Source: an uncultured Verrucomicrobiota bacterium (GTDB lineage Bacteria > Verrucomicrobiota > Kiritimatiellia > CAIVKH01). Taken from it: a DNA stretch of 58,698 nt. The notes beneath the pieces were generated by a model. The model was not told the DNA's origin. It searched no databases and saw nothing but the letters and a program-made list of their open reading frames with translations. Numbering within the stretch: position 1 is the stretch's first letter; every line of letters begins with the position of its first letter. Made by a program: the position numbers and the translations under genes. The DNA lies in NCBI GenBank assembly GCA_937996795.1, contig CALKUH010000031.1:1-58698 (forward strand), read 5' to 3'. Positions 50,076 through 58,362 of this stretch are shown here, one piece after another.

Positions 50076-51304
50076 CGGCGTCGTCCCCCCTGGTCGGCCG
50101 CTCGCTGCGCGTCCTGCTGCTCTTGCACGCGGCGCTGCTTCCTGTGTCCATCGCCGCGGGCCAGATTTGGGCCTATCTTGTCGCCGTCCTTTTTGTTGCG
50201 GCGCTGTTTACCCGTTGGCGCGAGGAACTGCTGCGCGCGCCGCTGACGCCATTCATTGCCTGCTTCGCGGCGGCGGTGCTGTTCAGTGTGGGGGTGGGGG
50301 TGCGTCCCGCGCATGCGCTGGCGAAGGCGGATCGCCTGTTCCTGCTGGCGGTCCCGCTGATGCTGCCCCTCTTCCAGAAGGCGTGGGGCGTCGAGGGGCT
50401 GCGCCGTCTGTTGATCTGGTTTGTCGCGGCCTGCTCGCTCAAGGGCGTGTACGACGCGGTGCGCATTCCACTGGCCTATGCGCAGGCGCGCGAAGTTTTC
50501 CAGTCGGCGCTTTCGTCCGGAACGCTGGAGGCCGGGGCATTGCCGCCGACGCTCTTTGAGTTCGGCAATATGCGGGACCCGCAGTTTTACGCGGTCGCAC
50601 TCTGCATCGCGCTGGCCTTCTGGATCATGCGTTCGCCGGGCGCGCCGCGCTGGTTCTTCGCGGCCGCGATCCTGCTGAACAGCACCGCGCTGATCATGCA
50701 TTTCAAGCGCGGCGCGTGGCTGGCAACGTTGCTGGCGGTGATCCTGCTCGGCCTGTTGAGCCGGCGCAGCCGCGTGGTGTTCCTGCTGCTGCTCGTCGCC
50801 ATCGGCGCCGCGTTCCTGCCGCCGGTGCAAACGCGTCTGCGCTTGATCCAGGAGGAATTCCAAATCCGCACAGGCGGACGGTACGCGTTGTGGAGCATGG
50901 TCGCGCCGGCGCTGCTGCGCGAATATCCGCTCGGGATGGGCTGGCGCAGCGTGACGCACGAGGATTTGTTGAAGCACGGCGTTCCGGTGCAGAAAAAACT
51001 GAATCATCTCCACAACAATGTGCTTCAGGTCCGCCTCGAAACGGGGTGGCTGGGGCTCGCGGCGTGGCTGGCGTGGATGGGCGCCGTGTTCGTCTGGCTC
51101 GCGCGGGGCTACCGCCGAGCCTGTGCGGAGCATTCGCCGTGGGCCGGACCCGCGCTGGGGGTGCTGACCGGGTTCACGGCGTTGCACTTCAACGGACTGG
51201 TGGAAAATAACTTCGGCGACGGCGAGGTGTTCATGCTGATGAACCTGCTCATGGGGATCGGCGTGGCGGGCGTCATAGCCCTTCGCCGTCCTCCGTCCGG
51301 CTGA
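50072..51304 (+). CDS. O-antigen ligase-like membrane protein (WaaL/Wzy family)
   Basis: A 410-residue protein with ~11-12 predicted transmembrane helices and one large periplasmic loop (residues ~270-330) containing the family hallmark: GGRYALWSMVAPALLREYPLG, GWRSVTHE, then NHLHNNVLQVRLETGWLG. The HxxNxxL-like segment HLHNNVLQVRLE is the conserved catalytic-histidine region of O-antigen ligases. An N-proximal RPAHALAKADRLFLL loop with basic residues is also typical. It probably joins undecaprenyl-linked glycan to lipid A-core, consistent with waaA elsewhere in the window. The ATG at 50072 overlaps the nucleotidase stop. Its last 32 bases overlap the convergent CCA enzyme gene. Confidence 0.87.
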   Translation: MTASSPLVGRSLRVLLLLHAALLPVSIAAGQIWAYLVAVLFVAALFTRWREELLRAPLTPFIACFAAAVLFSVGVGVRPAHALAKADRLFLLAVPLMLPLFQKAWGVEGLRRLLIWFVAACSLKGVYDAVRIPLAYAQAREVFQSALSSGTLEAGALPPTLFEFGNMRDPQFYAVALCIALAFWIMRSPGAPRWFFAAAILLNSTALIMHFKRGAWLATLLAVILLGLLSRRSRVVFLLLLVAIGAAFLPPVQTRLRLIQEEFQIRTGGRYALWSMVAPALLREYPLGMGWRSVTHEDLLKHGVPVQKKLNHLHNNVLQVRLETGWLGLAAWLAWMGAVFVWLARGYRRACAEHSPWAGPALGVLTGFTALHFNGLVENNFGDGEVFMLMNLLMGIGVAGVIALRRPPSG

Positions 51305-52640
51305 TCGCGTCGCGCAGCCAGTCCAGCAACTCCTCGCGGCTGGAGAAGGTCCCCTCCAACTGGGCGTCAAATGCGCGCCGTCGCCAGATCCCGATTTCCG
51401 GGCCTTCACGCAAGCCGATGGCCATCAGGTCGCCGCCGCTGATCCACGGCGCAGGCAGGCGCGGTTCGTTTTTCCAGGACTCCAGCGCCGCGGATGCCTG
51501 CGCGTAGGTGTCGAGTTTCGCGTGGCAGGCGAGGCAGTCCGCGCGATGCAACTGGAGTTCCGTCGGGAAAAGCGGGTGGGCCATCCAGCGTCGTCGGGTC
51601 GAGGTTTTCATCTGCGGCCAATCAACGAACCGCATGTGCTGGCGGACGGCGAGGACGACATTTTCCCGCAGGTCATTGGAGGCCCGGAGGCGGCGCAACA
51701 GCGCGTCAGCCATTTCCGCGCCGCGCGCCGCGTGGTTGGGGAAGCGGATTCTCGCCCCGTGTTCGCCCGGCTCCTCCACATAGGTGGCAGGCTTGCCGAT
51801 GTCGTGTAACAACGTGGCCCAGGCAAGGATCGCGTCAGGCCGTTCAAGCGCATCCATCGCGAGCGCGGTATGGGTGAAAACGTCGCCTTCGGGGTGGAAC
51901 TCCGGCGGCTGTGCGACGCCGCGCAGCGCGGCGACTTCCGGCAGGAGGATGGCGAGCAGGCCGGATCCCTCCAGGAGACGCAGGCCCCGGCCCGGGCGCG
52001 GCGATTCCGTCCACGTGCGCGTCAGTTCATCCAGGATTCGCTCCATGCTGATCCGCGCGATGGACGATGCATCCTGACGGATGGATTCCAGCGTGCCGGG
52101 TTCGATTTCAAATTCCAGCACCGACGCGAAGCGCACGGCGCGCAACATACGCAGGTGGTCCTCGCGGAAACGCTCCGAGGGGGAGCCGATGGCCCTGATG
52201 TTGCGTTGCTTCAGATCGGTCTGGCCGCCGACGTGATCAATCAGGCGCAGGCGGATCGGATCGTAGAAGAGGCCATTAATGGTGAAGTCGCGGCGCTTTG
52301 CGTCTTCTTCCGCGGTGGCGAACGCCACGGATTCCGGATGACGCCCGTCGCGGCTTCCGATGTCGCGACGGAAGGTCGCAATTTCAAACCACTGCTCCCG
52401 CACGGGAACGAGCGTTACACCGAATGACTTTCCGATGAATTTCGATCCGGGAAACAACGACGCAACGGCATCGGGATGGGCGTTCGTCGCGATATCCACA
52501 TCCTTGGCCGGCCGGCCGAGCAGCAGGTCGCGGATGGCGCCCCCGGCAAAGACCGCCTCATACCCAGCGGCGTGCAGGCGGCGCGCCGCCTCAATGGCGC
52601 GCGGATCGAATACGTCGGGAAGGATCGCAGGATCGGACAA
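51273..52640 (-). CDS. CCA tRNA nucleotidyltransferase / poly(A) polymerase family protein with HD domain
   Basis: A 455-residue class II nucleotidyltransferase. The head domain has GGAIRDLLLGRPAKDVDIAT, with catalytic Asp47 and Asp49 after the GG motif. The RRDFTINGLFYDP neck motif and FREDHLRMLRAVRFA that select ATP/CTP are present. An HD phosphohydrolase-like domain follows (HTALAMDAL, LLHDIGKPATY, then HAARGAEMADALL). The start is TTG at 52640, directly after the stop of the upstream gene (TGATTG), with GAAGG about eight bases upstream. It should repair or complete the tRNA 3' CCA end, but separate A-adding and CC-adding enzymes, or a polyadenylating variant, cannot be excluded. It converges on the ligase gene with a 32-base tail overlap. 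Confidence 0.9.
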   Translation of the reverse strand: MSDPAILPDVFDPRAIEAARRLHAAGYEAVFAGGAIRDLLLGRPAKDVDIATNAHPDAVASLFPGSKFIGKSFGVTLVPVREQWFEIATFRRDIGSRDGRHPESVAFATAEEDAKRRDFTINGLFYDPIRLRLIDHVGGQTDLKQRNIRAIGSPSERFREDHLRMLRAVRFASVLEFEIEPGTLESIRQDASSIARISMERILDELTRTWTESPRPGRGLRLLEGSGLLAILLPEVAALRGVAQPPEFHPEGDVFTHTALAMDALERPDAILAWATLLHDIGKPATYVEEPGEHGARIRFPNHAARGAEMADALLRRLRASNDLRENVVLAVRQHMRFVDWPQMKTSTRRRWMAHPLFPTELQLHRADCLACHAKLDTYAQASAALESWKNEPRLPAPWISGGDLMAIGLREGPEIGIWRRRAFDAQLEGTFSSREELLDWLRDAISRTEDGEGL

Positions 52641-53579
52641 TCACTTGGCCTTCGGATCGGGTGAGCGGTGATTGGTGTGTGTATAGAAGGATGCCTCGCC
52701 ATGCCCGCTGCGCGTGCCATGGGCGGTGCCGTGCGCCGTCTGCCGTGCGCCGTGCGTCGTTTCGCCCGCCTGCGTGCGAGTGCCGCCCGTGGCGTGGGGG
52801 CGAAGATGCGCGATGTGGTGGGCGCAATACGAGAGGAACTCCGCGCGGTTCGCTGGTGAAATGTAGAGCGGTTCCGCGTTATCGAGCAATTCCACCCGGA
52901 TGAGGTTTCGCGCGGAGGACGCGAGGTAGCGGCCATTGGACGAGTGGCGCACGCCGGCGACGGGCGCGAGCCCCTGGAACATTTCAAACGGAATGGCCAT
53001 GAGATAGAAGAACCCTTCAATCAGCACGCCTTCCGTACACGCCCGGACGACGCGCGGCGGATAGATGAGCGGCTGGAACTCCGTCGCAAGCTGCCGGTAG
53101 CTTGCGTCGTATTTGCAGGGGCTGACGAGGTCCCACTTGACGCCGCGGAACCTCAACAGGTGACGCGCCATACGGATGCGCGCCACGATGAGGCTCAGGA
53201 CCATGACGCCCGCCACCACGAGCGCATACTGCGCGACGGATCCGGTTAGCGCGGATTCCCGTCCGGTTTCCATGATCGCCGTGTGGGAGCGGTAGTAGGC
53301 GAGAACGGCAAAGCCGATGGGGGAGAGCAGGTTGATGAAGGGCGTCGAGATCGTTTCCAGCGTGGCCCCGGCAACCGCCAGGTGCATTACGAAGATCACC
53401 ACGATGCCGATTGCCCAAAGGACGTGTTGCTGTTCCTCGCGTGCCCGCGCGACATCCATCGCGGCATCGGTCGGTATCATCGAGTAGGGGACTGCCAGCG
53501 CGATGACCACGAAGATCAGCGAGAGGAGATCCAGTTCCCACGGCCAACCCGGCGGAGCCCATGTTTTATTCTTGCTCAT
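52641..53579 (-). CDS. Membrane protein with bacterial PH-like domain and low-complexity tail (unknown)
   Basis: A 312-residue protein. Four hydrophobic helices occur in the first ~135 residues (LDLLSLIFVVIALAVPYSMI; VLWAIGIVVIFVMHLAVAG; INLLSPIGFAVLAYY; YALVVAGVMVLSLIV). Residues ~145-262 form a beta-rich region (VKWDLVSPCKYDA to NAEPLYISPANRAEFLSYCAHHIAHL) like the PH-fold domains of small bacterial membrane proteins. The C-terminal ~50 residues are His, Thr, Gly and Arg-rich (AHGTAHGTRSGHG) and come from a repetitive DNA stretch. The ATG at 53579 (not the upstream frame start at 53597) begins MSKNKTW. It is directly followed by the CCA gene. Confidence 0.7.
   Translation of the reverse strand: MSKNKTWAPPGWPWELDLLSLIFVVIALAVPYSMIPTDAAMDVARAREEQQHVLWAIGIVVIFVMHLAVAGATLETISTPFINLLSPIGFAVLAYYRSHTAIMETGRESALTGSVAQYALVVAGVMVLSLIVARIRMARHLLRFRGVKWDLVSPCKYDASYRQLATEFQPLIYPPRVVRACTEGVLIEGFFYLMAIPFEMFQGLAPVAGVRHSSNGRYLASSARNLIRVELLDNAEPLYISPANRAEFLSYCAHHIAHLRPHATGGTRTQAGETTHGARQTAHGTAHGTRSGHGEASFYTHTNHRSPDPKAK
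52727..52753. repeat. Imperfect tandem repeat in the 3' end of the PH-like gene
   Basis: A 13-base unit (TGCCGTGCGCCGT) occurs at 52727-52739 and 52741-52753, with further degenerate copies on both sides. It encodes the His/Thr/Gly tail of the PH-like protein on the minus strand and may be a site of repeat-length variation. Confidence 0.6.
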
Positions 53580-53637
53580 GTATATCCATGCGCGCAAACC
53601 TAGTGGTTACGCGTCGAAAACCTACCCTGAATGTCCT

Positions 53638-54207
53638 ATGAAGAACAAGCACGATTCAAGCGCTTCAATAGCCCGGATTTGGATAACCACGGTGGCGCTC
53701 TTGATGGGGGGTACCGGTTGCCAGGTGCAGCCACCTGAGCCCGTTGCTCCCAAGGCATCCGTTCCCGCCTCCGTCGCCAAGACCCAGGCACCTGCTGCCG
53801 AACCTGCTCGCTACGTATCGGGCGGCGAGGGTGACTTCATGCTGGGTGCCTTTTCCGGACGCCCTATGCTCCTATCGATCCACACACCGGGCGCCGGTTC
53901 AACGCAGGCCCTGCTGGGTGATCTCAACGCCTTGCAGGAATCGTCCGGCGGGCAGGGCGGAGTGATTGTCGGCGTGCTCACCGCGTTTGCACCGGACGAG
54001 GACCCCGCGTCGGTTGCCGGCCGCTATCCTGTGATCTTCCCGCTGGTGCAGGCTTCTCAGGCCTGGCTCGAGCAGGTGGCGCCGGTTCGTGCACTCCCGT
54101 CCACGATCCTGATTGATGCCAAAGGGGTCGTGCGCAAGGTCCATGCCGGCGCGGTGGATCGCGCGCAACTGCAGCGCGAATGGGCCGAACTGCTCGCCGG
54201 CCGCTAG
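53638..54207 (+). CDS. Thioredoxin-fold exported protein without CXXC, possible lipoprotein
   Basis: A 189-residue protein. The N-terminus is basic, followed by a hydrophobic stretch and a lipobox-like GGTGC with Cys28, the only cysteine in the protein. After a Pro/Ala linker a TlpA/ResA-like thioredoxin fold is recognisable: GRPMLLSIHTPG at the place of the usual WxxWCxxC, then GGVIVGVLTAF, YPVIFPLVQ, and the cis-Pro strand ALPSTILIDAKGVVRKVHAG. Because the CXXC is replaced by residues around HTPGAGS, it cannot do thiol-disulfide exchange and may be a binding or peroxiredoxin-like structural protein. The ATG at 53638 is divergent from the PH-like gene (58 bases between starts). Confidence 0.75.
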   Translation: MKNKHDSSASIARIWITTVALLMGGTGCQVQPPEPVAPKASVPASVAKTQAPAAEPARYVSGGEGDFMLGAFSGRPMLLSIHTPGAGSTQALLGDLNALQESSGGQGGVIVGVLTAFAPDEDPASVAGRYPVIFPLVQASQAWLEQVAPVRALPSTILIDAKGVVRKVHAGAVDRAQLQREWAELLAGR

Positions 54208-54221
54208 TTCACAGAATGGCG

Positions 54222-54250
54222 TTGCGGGGCGTCCGCCGCTCGTGTATCAA
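54222..54250 (+). promoter_or_regulatory. Candidate promoter of the EF-G-like gene
   Basis: TTGCGG (54222-54227) and TATCAA (54245-54250) are 17 bases apart, with a TG just upstream of the -10 box. The predicted leader is ~50 bases, with AAGG nine bases before the ATG at 54307. Confidence 0.4.
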
Positions 54251-54306
54251 AGCCTTCCGGCGTCGCGTTTGCCGGTCGGCTGTTTCACCCCAGGCAAGGC
54301 AGTCTC

Positions 54307-56343
54307 ATGAAGGACATTCCGGTCGCGAATACTCGCAATATCGTGCTCGTTGGCCACACCGGCTGCGGGAAAACCACGCTGCTGGACGCCATCCTGTTCA
54401 AGCTCGGAATCAACGACCGCCTCGGATCTCCCGCCGCCGGCACCAGCGCGGCGGATTGCACGGACGAGGAGCGGGATCGGAAAATCACCGTGTGGGCGAA
54501 GCCGTTCAGTGCCACGTACGCGGCGAAGGACGGCCAGCGTGTGAATTTCGTCTTCCTCGACTCGCCCGGCTATGCGGATTTCTGCGGCCAACAGGTGGCG
54601 GCCACCCTTGCGGCCGACGCCGCGTTGCTCGTCGTCGATGCCACCGCCGGCATCCAGGTCGGAACGAACCGCGCGTGGCACCGCCTTGAGGCGTTGAATC
54701 TGCCGCGCGGCATCGTGATCACCGGGCTGGACAAGGAGAACGCCGATTTTGACGCCACCCTTGCAAGCATCCAAACCGCGTGGGGGCGCAAGTGCGTGCC
54801 GATCGAATTGCCCACCCACGATCGCAGTCGCATCATCGACATCATTGAGAGCGAGATTCCCTCCGAAATTTCCGCCGAGGCGGAGCAGGCGAAGAATGTG
54901 CTGGAAGAGGATGCCGCGGAAGAGGACGACGCGCTGCTTGAGAAATATCTCGGCGGTGAGCACCTCACGCATGACGAGCTGGTGGGCGGACTGCGCGTAG
55001 CCGTCCGGCGCGGACATCTCGTGCCTGTTTTCGAGGTGGAAGCCCTGCAGGGGATCGGCGTGACGGAACTGCTGGAGGAGTTGTATCACCTGTTCCCGTC
55101 GCCGCTGGATGTTCCCGCGCGCGACCGTGAAGGCGCCGCGGTCGACCCGGCTCCAGAGGCGCCGCTGGCCGCCCGGGTGTGGCGATCGGTGAACGATCCG
55201 TATGTCGGCCAGATGTCTTTCCTGCGCATCCTGGGCGGCACCTTGCGCGCCGACACGGAGCTCTACAACGCGACCCGCGGCCAGAAGGAGCGGATTGGTT
55301 TCATCCATCTGGTTAACGGACGCAAGGATGCCTCCATTTCGGAAGCCCATGCGGGCGATATCATCGCGCTGCCGAAATTGAAGGTGACGCAAACCGGCGA
55401 CACGATCAGCGCGCCGGGTCGCGACCTGGTGCTCCCGCCAATGGAATTTCCGCAGCCAGTGATGACCGTCGCCGTCTCGCCCAAAACAGCGGGCGATGAC
55501 GACAAGATCGGCGTGGGCCTGCATCGCGTCGCGGAGGAGGATCCCACGCTCCGCGTGGAACGCAACACGGAGACGAAGGAGTTGATCCTCGCCGGCATGG
55601 GCGACATCCATCTCGACATCGCCGTGGGGCGGATGAAAAAGCGCAGCAACGTGGACGTCGTATTGTCCACGCCCAAGGTGCCCTACAAGGAAACCATCAC
55701 GGCGCGCGCGGAAGGCCACTACAAACACAAGAAGCAGTCCGGCGGACGAGGGCAGTATGGCGAGGTGTACATCCGGCTCACCCCGATGACGGATGGCGAA
55801 TCGGAATGGTTTGAGGATGCGCTGGTGGGCACCAACGTGCCGCGCAATTTCCTGCCCGCCATCCAGAAGGGCTTGCAGGAGGGCATGGGGCGCGGCGTGC
55901 TTGCGGGCGCGCCGGTGGTGCAGACAAAGGTCACGATATACGACGGCTCGCACCACGAAGTGGACTCCTCCGAAATCGCGTTCAAGATCGCCGCCGCGCG
56001 CGCGTTCACGGACGCGATGCAAAAGGCCCGCCCGGTCCTGCTGGAACCCATCATGCGCGTGCGCATCACGATCCCGGACCGCTACATGGGCGACGTGACG
56101 GGCGATCTCAACCATCGCCGCGGGCGTATCGTGAACATGGAAAATGACGGGGCGCTGCAAGTCATCGAAGCGGAAATTCCGCAGGCGGAGATGTTCCGCT
56201 ACTCGTCCGAATTGCGCAGCGTGACGCACGGGCAGGGCACCTTTGAATCGACCTTCGCGCGCTACGATGCCGTCCCCGGCAACGTCGCGCACAAAATCAT
56301 CGCCGAGGCGCAGAAACAGCGCACGGCGGAACCTGAAGACTAA
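54307..56343 (+). CDS. Elongation factor G-like GTPase (EF-G2 type) with altered G3 and G4 motifs
   Basis: A 678-residue five-domain protein related to EF-G but of the divergent EF-G2 type. The P-loop GHTGCGKT is at residues 16-23. G3 reads DSPGYADF (residues 85-92), with Tyr where EF-G has the catalytic His. G4, normally NKxD, reads TGLD (139-142). Domain II starts near residue 285 (VWRSVNDPYVGQMSFLRILGG), domain IV includes KKQSGGRGQYGEVYIRLTP, and domain V ends with RYSSELRSVTHGQGTFESTF. Domain order and length are normal, so it is not a pseudogene. It probably acts on the ribosome in a specialised way, or has weak or altered nucleotide use. An ordinary fusA must exist elsewhere. Confidence 0.9.
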   Translation: MKDIPVANTRNIVLVGHTGCGKTTLLDAILFKLGINDRLGSPAAGTSAADCTDEERDRKITVWAKPFSATYAAKDGQRVNFVFLDSPGYADFCGQQVAATLAADAALLVVDATAGIQVGTNRAWHRLEALNLPRGIVITGLDKENADFDATLASIQTAWGRKCVPIELPTHDRSRIIDIIESEIPSEISAEAEQAKNVLEEDAAEEDDALLEKYLGGEHLTHDELVGGLRVAVRRGHLVPVFEVEALQGIGVTELLEELYHLFPSPLDVPARDREGAAVDPAPEAPLAARVWRSVNDPYVGQMSFLRILGGTLRADTELYNATRGQKERIGFIHLVNGRKDASISEAHAGDIIALPKLKVTQTGDTISAPGRDLVLPPMEFPQPVMTVAVSPKTAGDDDKIGVGLHRVAEEDPTLRVERNTETKELILAGMGDIHLDIAVGRMKKRSNVDVVLSTPKVPYKETITARAEGHYKHKKQSGGRGQYGEVYIRLTPMTDGESEWFEDALVGTNVPRNFLPAIQKGLQEGMGRGVLAGAPVVQTKVTIYDGSHHEVDSSEIAFKIAAARAFTDAMQKARPVLLEPIMRVRITIPDRYMGDVTGDLNHRRGRIVNMENDGALQVIEAEIPQAEMFRYSSELRSVTHGQGTFESTFARYDAVPGNVAHKIIAEAQKQRTAEPED

Positions 56344-56364
56344 CAACCACACCCCCGGGTACGC

Positions 56365-57117
56365 ATGGCTGGACACAGTAAATGGGCCAACATCAAGCAT
56401 AAGAAGGCGGCGTCTGATGCCGTCAAAGGCCGAATTTTCAGCAAGATTGCCAAGGACATCACCGTGGCGGCGCGCAGCGGCGGGGGCGACCCTGCGGCCA
56501 ACATCACCCTGCGCGCCATGATCCAGAAGGCGCGCGCGGTGAACATGCCGTCGGACAACATTGAGCGGGCCGTCAAGCGCGGCACGGGGGAATTGGAGGG
56601 GCAGGCGCTCGAGGAGATTCTCTACGAAGGGTATGGCCCGGGCGGTGTCTCCCTCGTGGTCCAGGCGCTTTCGGACAACCGGAATCGGACGGCATCCGAG
56701 GTGCGGCACGCCTTTACGAAGAATGGCGGAAACCTGGCGGTCTCGGGTAGTGTCATGCGCTCGTTCAAGCGGCGAGGCTACTTTGCGCTGTCGGCTGCGA
56801 CGGTGAATGAGGATCGCCTGCTGGAGATTGCGTTGGAAGCCGGGGCGGACGATGTGAAGCGGGACGGCGAGCAGTTTGAAGTCATCTGCGAGCCTTCCCA
56901 GTTCGGCGCCGTCAGCGAGGCCCTGGCTGCGGCGGGTCTGAAAACGGAAACGGCTGAAATCACGATGCTGCCTGAAAGCCTGACACCGGTGACGGACCCG
57001 GAAAAGGCGAAACAACTCATGGCGTTTATCGAGGCGCTTGAGGAGCTCGACGACGTGCAGAACGTGTACGTCAACGCGGACATCGCCGACGAGGTGATGG
57101 CGCAGGCGCAGGCATGA
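56365..57117 (+). CDS. YebC/PmpR family DNA-binding regulatory or translation factor
   Basis: A 250-residue protein of the highly conserved YebC family. Diagnostic segments are the N-terminal AGHSKWANIKHKKAASDAVKG, the ARSGGGDPAANITLRAMIQKA helix, NMPSDNIERAVKRGTGE, and the EGYGPGGVSLVVQALSDNRNRTASEVRHAF strand-helix pair. The C-terminal part ends LEELDDVQNVYVNADI. Members have been described as transcriptional regulators and, more recently, as factors easing translation of proline stretches. Which applies here is not visible. The ATG at 56365 follows the EF-G-like gene by 21 bases. The yebC-ruvC pairing is widespread and suggests co-transcription with ruvC four bases downstream. Confidence 0.96.
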   Translation: MAGHSKWANIKHKKAASDAVKGRIFSKIAKDITVAARSGGGDPAANITLRAMIQKARAVNMPSDNIERAVKRGTGELEGQALEEILYEGYGPGGVSLVVQALSDNRNRTASEVRHAFTKNGGNLAVSGSVMRSFKRRGYFALSAATVNEDRLLEIALEAGADDVKRDGEQFEVICEPSQFGAVSEALAAAGLKTETAEITMLPESLTPVTDPEKAKQLMAFIEALEELDDVQNVYVNADIADEVMAQAQA

Positions 57118-57121
57118 TTCC

Positions 57122-57631
57122 GTGGCATCCGCCGTGCGAATCATCGGCATAGACACCTCCCTGCGCTCGACGGGCGTCGGCATCATCGAGCGGCATGGTT
57201 CCGCGTGGCGGCTCGTCGAGGCGATCACCCTTTCCATCCCCGCCTCGCGCCCGCTTTCGCGCTGCCTGGCCGAAATCGATCGCGGCATCTCCGCGTTGAT
57301 CGAGGCCCATCGTCCCGAAGTCGCCGCCGTGGAGGGCATCTTCTATTGTCGCAACGTCAAAACCGCCGTCACGCTGGGCGAGGCGCGCGGCGTGGTCATC
57401 GCCGCCTGCGCGCGCGCGGGCCTTCCGGTCTATGAGTACCCGCCCCGCCGGGTCAAGCAGGCGGTGGTGGGCTACGGCGATGCGGAGAAGGACCAGGTCG
57501 CGCGCATGGTGATGCGCCTGCTCGGGCTGTCGGAAACACCGCAGGAGGATTCCGCGGATGCCCTTGCAGTGGCGATTTGCCACGGGAATTCGACCACCTC
57601 CATCGCCGCGCTCGCGCCCAAACCTCTGTAA
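57122..57631 (+). CDS. ruvC: Crossover junction endodeoxyribonuclease RuvC
   Basis: A 169-residue Holliday junction resolvase with an RNase H-like fold. The four catalytic acids fall in the right places: Asp11 (IIGIDTS), Glu71 (AVEGIFY), Asp143 and Asp146 (EDSADALAVAICH). Those of E. coli are Asp7, Glu66, Asp138 and Asp141. The helix NVKTAVTLGEARGVVI and the basic PPRRVKQAVVGYG loop are also typical. The start is GTG at 57122, four bases after yebC. Unlike in many genomes, ruvA and ruvB do not follow; an SGNH hydrolase gene comes next. Length is normal (~170). Confidence 0.96.
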   Translation: MASAVRIIGIDTSLRSTGVGIIERHGSAWRLVEAITLSIPASRPLSRCLAEIDRGISALIEAHRPEVAAVEGIFYCRNVKTAVTLGEARGVVIAACARAGLPVYEYPPRRVKQAVVGYGDAEKDQVARMVMRLLGLSETPQEDSADALAVAICHGNSTTSIAALAPKPL

Positions 57632-57655
57632 TATACAACCTGGAGACCGTCACGA

Positions 57656-58267
57656 ATGAACCTGCATCTGTTCCAAGGCGACAGCATCACCGATACCGGG
57701 CGCGGGCGGGCCAACGACGCCTCGCTCGGCAACGGCTATGCGTTCATCACGGCGGCCCGTTACGGGTTGAAGCACCCGCGCACGAAGCTCCGTTTCATTA
57801 ACCGTGGCATCAGCGGCAATCGCAGTCGCGACCTGGAAGCGCGATGGACGAATGACTGCGTCGCGCTTCAACCGACCACGCTTTCCATCCTGATCGGCGT
57901 CAACGACACCTGGCGTCGCTACGACAGCAACGATCCCACACCAGCGGATCGCTATGAGGAGGCCTATCGCCGCCTGTTGAAGCGCGTCCGCGACGAGACC
58001 CGTGCGCGGGTGATTCTGCTCGAACCCTTCCTGCTGGATGTCCCGAAAGTGGCGGGCTGGCGCGAGGACCTCGACCCCAAGCGCGCCATCGTCCGCGCGC
58101 TCGCGTCCGAGTTCGGCGCCACCTTCATCCCGCTCGACACACACTTCGCCAACGCCGCCCGTGAAACCGATCCCGCCTTCTGGGCCGAAGACGGCGTCCA
58201 TCCCACCCCCGCCGGTCACGCCCTGATCGCCGACCACCTGCTCGCGGCGGTGGAGGGGATGTATTGA
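57656..58267 (+). CDS. SGNH/GDSL-family hydrolase
   Basis: A 203-residue esterase-like protein with no signal peptide. Block I is GDSITDTGRG with nucleophile Ser10; block II has the Gly in NRGISGNRSRDLE; block III is IGVNDTWRRYD with the oxyanion Asn; and block V is EDGVHPTPAGH with the catalytic Asp and His. This places it with the bacterial acyl- or acetyl-esterases that often act on carbohydrate acetyl groups or lysophospholipids. The ATG at 57656 has GGAG about ten bases upstream. A TAATATACA stretch at 57629-57637 could be a -10 region of its own promoter. It may also be carried on the ruvC transcript. Confidence 0.92.
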   Translation: MNLHLFQGDSITDTGRGRANDASLGNGYAFITAARYGLKHPRTKLRFINRGISGNRSRDLEARWTNDCVALQPTTLSILIGVNDTWRRYDSNDPTPADRYEEAYRRLLKRVRDETRARVILLEPFLLDVPKVAGWREDLDPKRAIVRALASEFGATFIPLDTHFANAARETDPAFWAEDGVHPTPAGHALIADHLLAAVEGMY

Positions 58268-58314
58268 AAGCGTGTCGCGAAATGATCGGCGCGAGAATCC
58301 GTGAGTTCCGCGCC

Positions 58315-58351
58315 CGCGTTACGGCCTGCCATCCGTAGCTCAAGCCCGTCT
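58315..58351 (+). repeat. Direct repeat, left copy
   Basis: 37 bases beginning CGCGTTACGGCCTGCC and ending AAGCCCGTCT. It matches 58662-58698 at all but one position (C at 58322 is T at 58669). It lies 48 bases after the SGNH hydrolase stop. Confidence 0.85.
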
Positions 58352-58362
58352 GCGGGCGCTAC
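58335..58362 (+). repeat. Palindrome overlapping the GIY-YIG stop codon
   Basis: GTAGC (58335-58339) pairs with GCTAC (58358-58362), and GCCCG (58344-58348) pairs with CGGGC (58353-58357). The loop is TCTG, and a TCAA bulge lies on one side. The TAG stop of the GIY-YIG gene (58361-58359, minus strand) is inside it, so it may act as a 3' hairpin. Confidence 0.65.

Noticed and set aside
54247..57339. A 1030-codon open frame on the minus strand
   Set aside because: It lies antisense to the complete EF-G-like and yebC genes and part of ruvC. Its product is Arg/His-rich with no recognisable domain, as expected from the mirror frame of GC-rich coding DNA.
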